Below, piece after piece: positions 31,352-39,239 of a DNA stretch of 64,000 nt. Both the position numbers and the translations under genes were made by a program. A model generated the notes under the pieces. That model saw nothing but the letters and a program-made list of their open reading frames with translations, did not search any database and had not been told where the DNA came from. The stretch covers positions 840,127-904,126 of the forward strand of contig NW_026516218.1 of assembly GCF_025602895.1 (NCBI RefSeq), written 5' to 3'. The stretch is from Polychytrium aggregatum. Lineage: Eukaryota > Chytridiomycota > Chytridiomycetes > Polychytriales. The stretch's first letter is position 1, and every line of letters starts with the position of its first letter.

Positions 31352-32194
31352 ATGTCTACACCTTCCGCCTCCCCCACTGCCCCTCTGCGCTCCCTCCGCT
31401 GCACCGAGGTCCTCGTTGATGGCACTCGCTGCCCCGGCCGCGCTGTCCAGACCGGGCTCAAGTGCAATGTCCATTGCACCAAGGTCGGCTACAATCACCG
31501 CTGTCCCTATGCCACGGGCATGTCGGGATACACCATACAGTGTTCGAAATCCTGTATGGAGGGGTACGATGGTTGCTTCCATCACCGCCGCTTCCCCGAA
31601 GCGGACTATGTGGGTCGCTGCACCCACATGACCAAGAAATCCGACTTGAAGATCCGCTGTTCCTGCAAGTCTTTGCATGGCCGAGACGTTTGCGAGTGGC
31701 ATGATCGTTATCCCACTCGCTCCTACTTGGATGTAATGCAGGTCGATCACAAGCCTGCGTATTACGACTCGGACTCGGACGACGAGCCCGGACCATCGAC
31801 TCCTCGTCGCGCTCCCGTGAAGCGCATTACCCGCACCCCCGAAGCCTTTTGGGATGCCGAGGACCATGATGAACCCGCCTTTGTCTCCCCTGAGCAGAAG
31901 GCCGCCGATGTCAAGAAGGCCGAGGAACTCGCCAGGATCGTGAGTGCCCTCATGTCTGTCTCAGACAGAGGTGAGGCCATTGATACGGATGCCGTTAGCA
32001 AGGTGAGCCTCGGACCCGCAGCACCCAGTCCTGTCTTTCTGGCTCTCAATCGCGTCAATGTTCTCAACTGGCTTCTCTCCACCCCAAAGATTATTGCTGG
32101 TGTCATGGGTGAACGGTCCCCCAGAGAGCGTCGCGCCTTCACTCCCGCACCCAAGGCCTCCAAGGGCACCAAGGTCAAGACTGAGCGTGGCTAA
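31352..32194 (+). CDS. Cys/His-rich protein with C...C...CxxH modules
   Basis: A 280-aa protein from the ATG at 31352 (MSTPSASPT); an in-frame ATG at 31307 is an alternative. Two modules of the form C-x(9-10)-C-x(10)-CxxH are visible: RCTEVLVDGTRC...LKCNVH near residues 15-40 and RCTHMTKKSDLKIRC...DVCEWH near 90-120. Between them lies CPYATGMSGYTIQCSKSC then GYDGCFHH. The spacing suggests zinc binding, like the C-x8-C-x7-CxxH motifs of some bacterial and viral proteins, but no named family was recognised. The C-terminal half is acidic, then basic, with TP and SP sites. A paralogue lies at 34196-35014 and a damaged one at 35484-36125. Confidence 0.7.
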   Translation: MSTPSASPTAPLRSLRCTEVLVDGTRCPGRAVQTGLKCNVHCTKVGYNHRCPYATGMSGYTIQCSKSCMEGYDGCFHHRRFPEADYVGRCTHMTKKSDLKIRCSCKSLHGRDVCEWHDRYPTRSYLDVMQVDHKPAYYDSDSDDEPGPSTPRRAPVKRITRTPEAFWDAEDHDEPAFVSPEQKAADVKKAEELARIVSALMSVSDRGEAIDTDAVSKVSLGPAAPSPVFLALNRVNVLNWLLSTPKIIAGVMGERSPRERRAFTPAPKASKGTKVKTERG

Positions 32195-32299
32195 ATGGGT
32201 GGATGTATTGTTTTGTTTGCACAGTCATGAATACATTTGACTGACTCCAACCACGAGCACCACAGAGATGGGATATACTGAATACTTCGTTCACTGACT

Positions 32300-33823
32300 T
32301 CAATTGATTCGCTTCCTGGCCTCTTCGTGTCCCTGCACAGCGGACTCGAGGAACCAATTGGTGGCTTCGTCTTGATCTCTTGCGACACCTTGGCCATACC
32401 AGTAGCAGATGCCAAAACGATACTGACCGTAACGATTTCCCTGCCAGGCTGACTTACGGAACCATTGGAATGCTTCGACATGGTCTCGGTCCGCCCAGTT
32501 GCCCCATAGGTAGCATAGTCCGACTTGGTGCTCGGCGTAGGAGTTGCCCAGGGCAGCGGACCTCAGGAACCACTCGAATGCTTGCTGTTGGCTGGCAGCA
32601 ACACCAGTTCCGGAGGAGTAGCACCGGCCGAGTAGGTTCTGGCTGTCACTGTGACCATCATTAGCGAGCCCTTGCAAGATTTGCACTGCTCTCTGAGGGT
32701 CCGTGGTGACACCATACCCATAGAGCAGACATATGGCCTTGAGATGCAGACAAAGCCAATCGTGACTTGCTCCCATTTCACAGAGCCAGTAGAGCGTTCG
32801 ACGTGTTGTGTTGGGTGCTTGATAGTTAAAGCGACAGGGATCCACGAAGCATTCGTCTTCGCCAAGAGCGAGGCCACTTTCGCGGATCATCTTGACGCCC
32901 CTGGGCTTGTCCTGAGGAACGGATCGACCAAGGTAGCGAAACCATCCAACCATGAAGGTGGCGATGGCTACATGGGCTCGAAGATTGGAATGCTGGCGAA
33001 CTTGCTCCCAGCACCCAAAAGCGTCGGTGTCACTCTGCCCTACCCTTTGGCCGAGGAAGTAAAGCCAGCCACGGAAGAAGACAGGACGGTAGCTGTGGTA
33101 GCCATATATGGGTACATCCGCCTTGAAGTACCAGTCGATCGCTGTATCGAGATTGAAGTCGACACCCTCACCCTGCTCGTAGCAGCTTCCGAGGGCAACT
33201 TGAGCTTGAACCAGACCGGCTGCGGCAAGCTTCCTATAGATGGCGATGGCCTTGGTGTCGTCCCGGCCGACTCCATGGTTCCCCTGGTAGCACTTGGCCA
33301 GGTGGAATTGGGCCATAATATGGCCAGCATCGGTCGCTTGCACCAGTCTTCGGAAGATTGCACGCTCCACTTTGTTACCCCATCCAGGAGGCGACATTGG
33401 GTCAATCGTCTCGATGAAAAGGCGAGCCAGAAGGTAGGAAGCGGAGGCGTTTCCTTGGTCTGCTTGAGCGTTGAGCCAGGAAAGATCGTCGGCAGCTTGA
33501 TCGGAGTAGTGGCGGACGACAGCGTAAACGTCTGCACAGATGTTGTGGCCAAAGATCGATTGGCTCATGAACGTGAGCCCGTTTCGCATGAACCACCGAC
33601 GGACACGGAGAATCCGGGAGCTGGCAAGACGCTCGGCTTGCTTGCAAACGAGGAGGAGGGCATCGACGTCCTCCAGGGCGAGGGAGAGCTGGAAGGTATT
33701 GTTCCAACAAACGATCGTGAAGATGTCTGAGTCGTGGTGAAAGGGATTTTGCCTGGGGTCCAGGACGGGCAAGCTTGTGTCCGCTCCGAGGAGCCGGTGC
33801 TGACTGGCGGTACCAGAGGTCAT
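32300..33823 (-). CDS. F-box-like plus Sel1-repeat protein
   Basis: A 507-aa protein from the ATG at 33823 (MTSGTASQHR). The frame is open further upstream but that part is Pro/Ala-rich and non-conserved. Residues about 30-85 are the family N-terminal domain (DIFTIVCWNNTFQLSL, LLLVCKQAERL, RRWFMRNG). The remainder consists of Sel1 repeats: FRRLVQATDAGHIMAQ, YRKLAAAGLVQAQ with GSCYEQGEGV, LQGLANDGHSDSQ, FEWFLRSAALGNSYAE, FQWFRKSAWQGNRYGQ and a terminal NWFLESAVQGHEEA. The repeats form a curved helical scaffold for protein binding. The C-terminal half is close to the protein at 14844-16001, so domain gain or loss has occurred within the family. The gene is convergent with the Cys/His-rich gene at 31352. 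Confidence 0.8.
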   Translation of the reverse strand: MTSGTASQHRLLGADTSLPVLDPRQNPFHHDSDIFTIVCWNNTFQLSLALEDVDALLLVCKQAERLASSRILRVRRWFMRNGLTFMSQSIFGHNICADVYAVVRHYSDQAADDLSWLNAQADQGNASASYLLARLFIETIDPMSPPGWGNKVERAIFRRLVQATDAGHIMAQFHLAKCYQGNHGVGRDDTKAIAIYRKLAAAGLVQAQVALGSCYEQGEGVDFNLDTAIDWYFKADVPIYGYHSYRPVFFRGWLYFLGQRVGQSDTDAFGCWEQVRQHSNLRAHVAIATFMVGWFRYLGRSVPQDKPRGVKMIRESGLALGEDECFVDPCRFNYQAPNTTRRTLYWLCEMGASHDWLCLHLKAICLLYGYGVTTDPQRAVQILQGLANDGHSDSQNLLGRCYSSGTGVAASQQQAFEWFLRSAALGNSYAEHQVGLCYLWGNWADRDHVEAFQWFRKSAWQGNRYGQYRFGICYWYGQGVARDQDEATNWFLESAVQGHEEARKRIN

Positions 33824-34195
33824 TTTCTTGTACAGGTGGAAGACAAAGGGTCGTTTGAGCTGACGGACAGGCAGGCAGGCAGAAGAACAAAGGGCCGAGA
33901 TAGCGGTGGAAGGTGGGCGGGCTTGTTGGGCGGGCGGGAGGTGGGCTTGTGGACCCGGCGGAGTTGAGCCACCAGCACGGGGCGCGCTGACCATGAGGAT
34001 GGGTCGACACGTGCACATCAGGTGTACAGCTGCTGCGCATGGACACTCTCTGGGCAGGTCTGGGTGGTGTCTGGCGCTGACACAGCACACCATCCATGAG
34101 TCGACACCACAATTGGACTTTGGGCAGCAATCTGGTTTATTGAATCCATGGAATCACACCTACACTCGATTATAGATGCTGTCTGGAATATTCGC
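33824..34195. other. Intergenic, no gene recognised
   Basis: A GC-rich upstream region of the Sel1 gene, on the minus strand, and the 3' flank of the next gene. Confidence 0.4.
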
Positions 34196-35014
34196 TTAGT
34201 TCCCGAGCGACTTGCGGCTCTTGCGGAGATTGGCTTTGAGGGTCTCCTCGTGGATGGTGACCGCAAAGGCCGTTTGAAAGCGCTCGGCATCGAATGGTGC
34301 CTTGGTCTTGGCCAATTTCATGCTATCCCTGAAAATAGAGATGAGTTCGTCCATGACCGAATCATCAGCAGCATCGGCATCATCGGCAGCATCGTCATCG
34401 AGACTGGTTTCCTCCTTTTTAACATTGCCTTGGGCGGCAATACTGCTGTATGAATTTTGACTTTGGAACCGGTCGGCGCCGTTTCGCTGAGAAGGCGTGT
34501 TGTGTGCACTGGTTGACACTCTAGGATAGGTTGAGGGTGTAGGTCTCATCAACGGTCGAGCGGGAGTGATAGGTCCACCGAAGGGGCGAAACTTGTCGGC
34601 GGGCTTGCGCACAGGACCATCGGGTCCAGGAATCGTAGGGGGTGCATCTGGGTGGAGTTTGTAGCTGAGTGCATCGTGATGACGCTGGCAGAAATAACTG
34701 CCTTCGATCCGAGGAATGACTTGGCAGCGCTCCTTGTACTGGGTGTTTTTCTTCATGGCCCAGCAGCGTGGATCGCGAGGGTCGAGCGGATAGACTCTGT
34801 GGAACACACAGCCGTCATATCCAGGAACACAGGGCTTACTGCAGGTCGCAGTTCCTCCGGATTTGGTGGTTGGATAGGGACAATCAGAGTTCCCGGCTTT
34901 GGAGTGGACGTTGCAATATTGCGAGTCGACGAGTCGACGACCTGGGCAAGTTTGGCCGCTGTCAAGCACAAAAAGGCAAGGAGCGATAGGATTGATTCGT
35001 TGGTTCTGAGACAT
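34196..35014 (-). CDS. Cys/His-rich protein, paralogue of 31352-32194
   Basis: A 272-aa protein from the ATG at 35014 (MSQNQRINPIAP). It has the same layout as the gene at 31352: PCLFVLDSGQTC...QYCNVH, then CPYPTTKSGGTATCSKPC and GYDGCVFHRVYP, then RCWAMKKNTQYKERC...YFCQRHHDAL. The C-terminal half has a Pro-rich linker, a Lys/Glu site (NVKKEE), an Asp/Ala-rich stretch (DDDAADDADAADD) and a helical end. Metal binding is inferred from the Cys/His spacing. No known function. Confidence 0.7.
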   Translation of the reverse strand: MSQNQRINPIAPCLFVLDSGQTCPGRRLVDSQYCNVHSKAGNSDCPYPTTKSGGTATCSKPCVPGYDGCVFHRVYPLDPRDPRCWAMKKNTQYKERCQVIPRIEGSYFCQRHHDALSYKLHPDAPPTIPGPDGPVRKPADKFRPFGGPITPARPLMRPTPSTYPRVSTSAHNTPSQRNGADRFQSQNSYSSIAAQGNVKKEETSLDDDAADDADAADDSVMDELISIFRDSMKLAKTKAPFDAERFQTAFAVTIHEETLKANLRKSRKSLGN

Positions 35015-35483
35015 GGCGATTCTAAGGTGGCTACGGATGCCAAGTCGAATCACAAGTTGAGGGAGCTAAGGCAAACTGAGTCGATAGACGTCGCCTCCGA
35101 AGCGAATACCATCCAGAAATGATCTGGAACACCGAGAGGCAAGATGGAGTGTCCTTGGCCCTCTGGCCGAACCGTCAATTAATTCATTAATTTAACTGCC
35201 ATGTGGCGCATTTTTTTCTCTCTCGCTCTCTGATTGGGTGAGACCATGGAGGGGTGAAACTGAAGACACAGGCTCTGCGTATAATTTATTCAGACGAAAC
35301 AACCTCTACAGTGGAAGTGCATTGACAAGAAAACACAAGCCTGAAAGAAATCAACCTAAATTTATCACTCCTGTTCAAAAATGAAGAGGATGAAGTTTCA
35401 AACCAAATTGTGGCCATCCAGGGTCTTTCTCAAGAGGACCTTGGGAGGGGAGGCATATTGCTTGGGCCACAAGTTGATGGGAG
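35015..35483. other. Intergenic, no gene recognised
   Basis: AT-rich around 35170-35350 (ATTAATTCATTAATTTAAC), otherwise featureless. Confidence 0.4.
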
Positions 35484-36125
35484 CTAAAGGAGAGGCTCCA
35501 AGATATCGTCCCCTTCTTCGTCGGGCTCTGGGATGGCCGGCTCGGGGACAGCGGGTTTGGGGGCTCTGGCGACAGCCTGGTCCTCGGCTTGGTGGGGCGG
35601 AGTTGCCGGAGGGGTAGGCGGGGCCTCGACGGGAGCGGGAACCAGGGCGTTGGAAGGGGTGTCTGGATGTTCGGGGGCTCTGGCGACAGCCTGGTCCTCA
35701 GCTTGGCGGCGCGGAGTGGCTGGGGGGGTGAGCAGGACCTGGATGGGAGCCGGGACAGGATCCTCGGTAGCTTCGACACGGGCCTCAGGATCGGGGTTTT
35801 CCAAGATTGGGAGACGAGCCTGGAAAACGGAGGGGTGGAGGGTGAACTCCTCCGGGTGTGCAATTCTAAATAAAAAATGTACAAAGCATAAAAGGCGGTG
35901 CCCGTGCAACTTATGGTTGCGGCACCTGACGATAAAATCAGATTTCTTGGTCGCAGCAAAACATCGGCGCTGGTTAAAACCAAATCCCAAGCCAAAAATA
36001 AGAAAATTGTTCATGTCGATAATCGCCTGTTGGTCGGCTATTCTAAGTAAAAGTGCGGAGCTAAGAGGTCCGAAGAGGGAGGTTTGCTTGGCGGCCGAGG
36101 GTGAAGAGCAAAAGAGGAGGAAACC
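35484..36125 (-). pseudogene. Damaged third Cys/His-rich paralogue beside the A4 LTR
   Basis: The minus frame contains only one module, RRCFAATKKSDFIVRC...LLCFVHF, matching the second module of the paralogues (RCTHMTKKSDLKIRC). The first module and the start codon are missing, and the frame runs directly into the A4 LTR at 36126. The C-terminal part holds two copies of a Pro-rich unit (TPPATPxxQAEDQAVARAP, about 96 bp apart) and ends in DEEGDDILEPLL. It could be an exon of a spliced gene, but with the LTR adjoining it a truncated gene is likelier. Confidence 0.5.
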
Positions 36126-36915
36126 TGTTAGAGTCCGAAGGGGACTCAACGGCAAAAGAAGAAGTGAGCTCGAAGTGAGCTCAGGGAAGGCAAGGGTAAA
36201 GTCCGAAGTGGACTCGGAGAGGGAGCGAGGGAAGCAAAGATCCGTTCAAGATAAGACTAGTCTCGAAATGAGACGTGAGGAACACTCAGAGAATAAAGTA
36301 GAAGGCACTTTATTTAGTCCTATTTTGAACGCTGAGGTTCGACTACACATCGCGGGGGTCAGGCTATTTATAGACAAGTCCGGACTTGGCAGCGAAGGGC
36401 GGCCAAGGGAGGGAAAAGTGGGCGATCGAGCAGGGCGAAGGGGGCGATGCACGAACGAGGGCCGAGAAGGACCACCGAGACAGGCAGAGAACCAAAGCGA
36501 GGGAGGCGCAAGCAAAAGCGAAGCACCTGGCAGGAGAAACGTGCAAAGGCGAAGCAATGTGACTCAACGTCCAAGAAGCGGATTGGTCAAGTATAAGGTT
36601 GGGGCAAATGCATGCGAGATGAACAAGAGATCGGGGCGGTCAGGCAGGTCATGAGTCACCGGTGGTGGGACACATGACCGGCAGCCGAATTGCAACCAAT
36701 CGCAGCAAGGCGCGTGCACAAACAAACCGGCGCGTGCGAAGAAGACAAAGGAAGCGGAGCAGCGCGGGGAAACGGAAGTGCGGAAGGAGCGGAAATGGCA
36801 GGCAAAAGGCGGAAAATTGGAGGGGAACTGCAAAGCTACACACAAACAAACAGAAAGGCAAAAGAACAGCCAAGTGTGCAGTCAAAGTGGAGAACAAGCA
36901 GAAGCTATCCCTAAC
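36126..36915 (-). repeat. A4 3' LTR (790 bp)
   Basis: Ends TGTTAG...CTAACA. This subtype starts TGTTAGAGTCCGAAGGGG, as in A5, while A2 and A3 read TCCAAAGGGG. It contains a TATAAATA box and an AATAAA signal on the minus strand. Confidence 0.9.
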
Positions 36916-37016
36916 ATCATCCCCTTCCTTAGCGACGAACTCCGGGCGTCGCCTTCGGCTTTGAGGGATAGCGAAGGTGGAAGTCAGCAACAAGATCAGT
37001 GGCGTGGGAAACATTG
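36916..37016 (-). pseudogene. pol: A4 pol C-terminal tail
   Basis: Encodes the end of the chromodomain region (VADFHLRYPSKP...) with its stop at 36928-36930. It is separated from the rest of A4 pol by the 12.8-kb A3 insertion; the join is exact through the CATTG duplication. Confidence 0.85.
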
Positions 37017-37404
37017 TGTTAGAGTCCAAAGGGGACTCAACGGCAAAAGAAGAAGTGAGCTCGAAGTGAGCTCAGGGAAAGCAAGGGTAGAGTCCGAAGT
37101 GGACTCGGAGAGGGAGCGAGGGAAGCAAAGATCCGTTCAAGATAAGACTTGTCTCGAAATGAGACGTGAGGAACACTCAGAGAATAAAGTAGAAGGCACT
37201 TTATTTAGTCCTATTTTGAACGCTAAGGTTCGACTACACATCGCGGGGGTCAGGCTATTTATAGACAAGTCCGGACTTGGCAGCGAAGGGCGGCCAAGGG
37301 AGGGAAAAGTGGGCGATCGAGCAGGGCGAAGGGGGCGATGCACGAACGAGGGCCGAGAAGGACCACCGAGACAGGCAGAGAACCAAAGCGAGAGAGGCGC
37401 AAGC
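37017..37404 (-). repeat. A3 3' LTR, left part
   Basis: Interrupted at ...GGCGCAAGC by A2; the sequence resumes at 43821. Confidence 0.88.
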
Positions 37405-37948
37405 TGTTAGGGATAGCTCCTGCTTGTTCTCCACTTTGACTGCACACTTGGCTATTCTTTTGCCTTTCTGTTTGTTTGTGTGTAGCCTTGCAGTTCCCCT
37501 CCGATTTTCCGCCTTTTGCCTGTCTTTTCCGCTCCTTCCGCACTTCCGTTTTCCCGCGCTGCTCCGCTTCCTTTGTCTTCTTCGCACGCGCCGGTTTGTT
37601 TGTGCACGCGCCTTGCTGCGATTGGTTGCAATTCGGCTGCCGGTCATGTGTCCCCCCACCGGTGACTCATGACCTGCCTGACCGCCCCGATCTCTTGTTC
37701 ATCTCGCATGCATTTGCCCCAACCTTATACTTGACCAATCCGCTTCTTGGACGTTGAGTCACATTGCTTCGCCTTTGCACGTTTCTCCTGCCAGGTGCTT
37801 CGCTTTTGCTTGCGCCTCTCTCGCTTTGGTTCTCTGCCTGTCTCGGTGGTCCTTCTCGGCCCTCGTTCGTGCATCGCCCCCTTCGCCCTGCTCGATCGCC
37901 CACTTTTCCCTCCCTTGGCCGCCCTTCGCTGCCAAGTCCGGACTTGTC

Positions 37949-37956
37949 TATAAATA
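37949..37956 (+). promoter_or_regulatory. A2 LTR TATA box
   Basis: TATAAATA, 39 bp before the self-primer sequence at 37988, so transcription probably starts near 37988. Confidence 0.7.
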
Positions 37957-37987
37957 GCCTGACCCCCGCGATGTGTAGTCGAACCTT

Positions 37988-37999
37988 AGCGTTCAAAAT
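37988..37999 (+). promoter_or_regulatory. A2 predicted RNA 5' end / self-primer
   Basis: AGCGTTCAAAAT is exactly complementary to the primer-binding site at 38198-38209. Confidence 0.72.
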
Positions 38000-38197
38000 A
38001 GGACTAAATAAAGTGCCTTCTACTTTATTCTCTGAGTGTTCCTCACGTCTCATTTCGAGACAAGTCTTATCTTGAACGGATCTTTGCTTCCCTCGCTCCC
38101 TCTCCGAGTCCACTTCGGACTCTACCCTTGCTTTCCCTGAGCTCACTTCGAGCTCACTTCTTCTTTTGCCGTTGAGTCCCCTTTGGACTCTAACATC

Positions 38198-38209
38198 ATT
38201 TTGAACGCT
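38198..38209 (+). promoter_or_regulatory. A2 primer-binding site (self-priming)
   Basis: ATTTTGAACGCT begins 2 nt after the LTR, where a tRNA-primed element would show a tRNA 3'-end complement starting TGG. Instead it pairs with the element's own leader, as in Tf1/sushi elements. Confidence 0.72.
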
Positions 38210-38266
38210 CCCTCTTGGCTTCCCGGCCTTTCTTCTTCTTTCGCCTCTCTTTCCCTCGTCGATCCG

Positions 38267-39220
38267 ATGGCTGAGCCTGCTGCACCCCCGGCAGATCTCA
38301 ATGCGTACCTGGCGCGCATGGAGGAGCGTATGAACGCCCTCATGACCCAGAACGCTGCTCTCCATCGTCAGATCCAAGATCTGCAAGCTCCCGCCGCCGC
38401 TCCCCGCCAGGTCTACCAGGTGAACAAGCCCAAGGAGTTCCTAGGTTCCCGCGACGAGACGACGGCCTTCCTCGCCCAGTGCCACCTCGTCTTCCTCGCC
38501 GATCCTGCCTTCTTTGCGCCCGAGCGCCAGAAGGTCCTTTATGCCACCTCCTTCCTCCGCGGCGAAGCTTTCAAATGGTACGAGGCCGCCTTTTATATGG
38601 CCAACCGCTTCCCGGCTTCCTTCGCGGATTTTGAAGTTGCCCTCAAGTCGACCTTCGGTGAGGACACGGCCTCCTCGCAAGATAAGGCCTTGAACGACCT
38701 CAAACGCTTGGTCCAGCTCAAGTCCTGCCAAGCCTTCGCCACCCGCTTCGTCCAGCTCGCCGCCCGCGTCCAGACTGACGAACCCACCAAGATGCACTTC
38801 TTCAAGGAGGGTTTGAAGTCTGAGGTCAAGTTCCACCTCATCGGTCTCCGCCCCGCTCCCGCTTCCTTGCCCGAGTTGATCAAGGCAGCGGTCGAGTACG
38901 ACGATGCCCTCCATCGTCTCAAGGTCTCCTCCCGTTCCCAACCTCCTCCTCCTTCTTCTCGCTCTGCTCCCCATCACCACCATTCTCCCGCGCATGTTTC
39001 TTCTTCCTCCTCTTCTGCACCCACTCCCATGGACCTTGACTCTGTCTCGGTCCGCCCTGCTAAGCTCTCCGACGTCGAGAAAAAGCGACGTCGTGAGCAG
39101 GGTCTCTGCTTGTACTGCGGGGAAAAGTCTTGTCCCGGCAGTCGCGATGTTCAGCAGTGCCCGGTTCTGGTCAAACGGAACTCGGGAAATGCTCACAGCC
39201 GAGCAGCACCTCGCAAGTAA
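38267..39220 (+). CDS. gag: A2 Gag
   Basis: A 317-aa structural protein of the virus-like particle, starting at the first ATG after the LTR (MAEPAAPPADLN). An N-terminal coiled-coil segment (LARMEERMNALMTQNAALHR) precedes a retrotransposon Gag core (YATSFLRGEAFKWYEA, FATRFVQLA, FKEGLKSEV) and a Ser/His/Pro-rich linker. The C-terminal knuckle reads CLYCGEKSC...CPV, in which Cys replaces the usual His of CX2CX4HX4C. The stop TAA (39218-39220) lies inside the frameshift hairpin. The frame is intact in this copy. Confidence 0.88.
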   Translation: MAEPAAPPADLNAYLARMEERMNALMTQNAALHRQIQDLQAPAAAPRQVYQVNKPKEFLGSRDETTAFLAQCHLVFLADPAFFAPERQKVLYATSFLRGEAFKWYEAAFYMANRFPASFADFEVALKSTFGEDTASSQDKALNDLKRLVQLKSCQAFATRFVQLAARVQTDEPTKMHFFKEGLKSEVKFHLIGLRPAPASLPELIKAAVEYDDALHRLKVSSRSQPPPPSSRSAPHHHHSPAHVSSSSSSAPTPMDLDSVSVRPAKLSDVEKKRRREQGLCLYCGEKSCPGSRDVQQCPVLVKRNSGNAHSRAAPRK

Positions 39221-39239
39221 GCGAGGTGGTCTGTTCGGC
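39184..39239 (+). promoter_or_regulatory. A2 gag-pol -1 frameshift signal
   Basis: The slippery heptamer GGGAAAT (39184-39190) is in the right phase (G GGA AAT). After 7 nt, a hairpin forms: GCCGAGCAG (39198-39206) pairs with CTGTTCGGC (39231-39239) with one G-T pair, and CACCTCGC pairs with GCGAGGTG. The loop AAGTAA carries the gag stop, and a 2-nt bulge (GT) lies on the 3' arm. Confidence 0.72.

Larger units (their letters stand above)
37405..38195 (+). repeat. A2 5' LTR (791 bp)
   Basis: TGTTAG...CTAACA ends. It differs from the 3' LTR at very few positions: one C insertion near 43172 and a GACAAGTC/GACTAGTC change. Confidence 0.92.

Noticed and set aside
36300-36660. Recurrent 60-170 aa frames inside every family A LTR, on both strands
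   Set aside because: They recur only because the LTR recurs. The LTR is regulatory, and the frames are broken in some copies.
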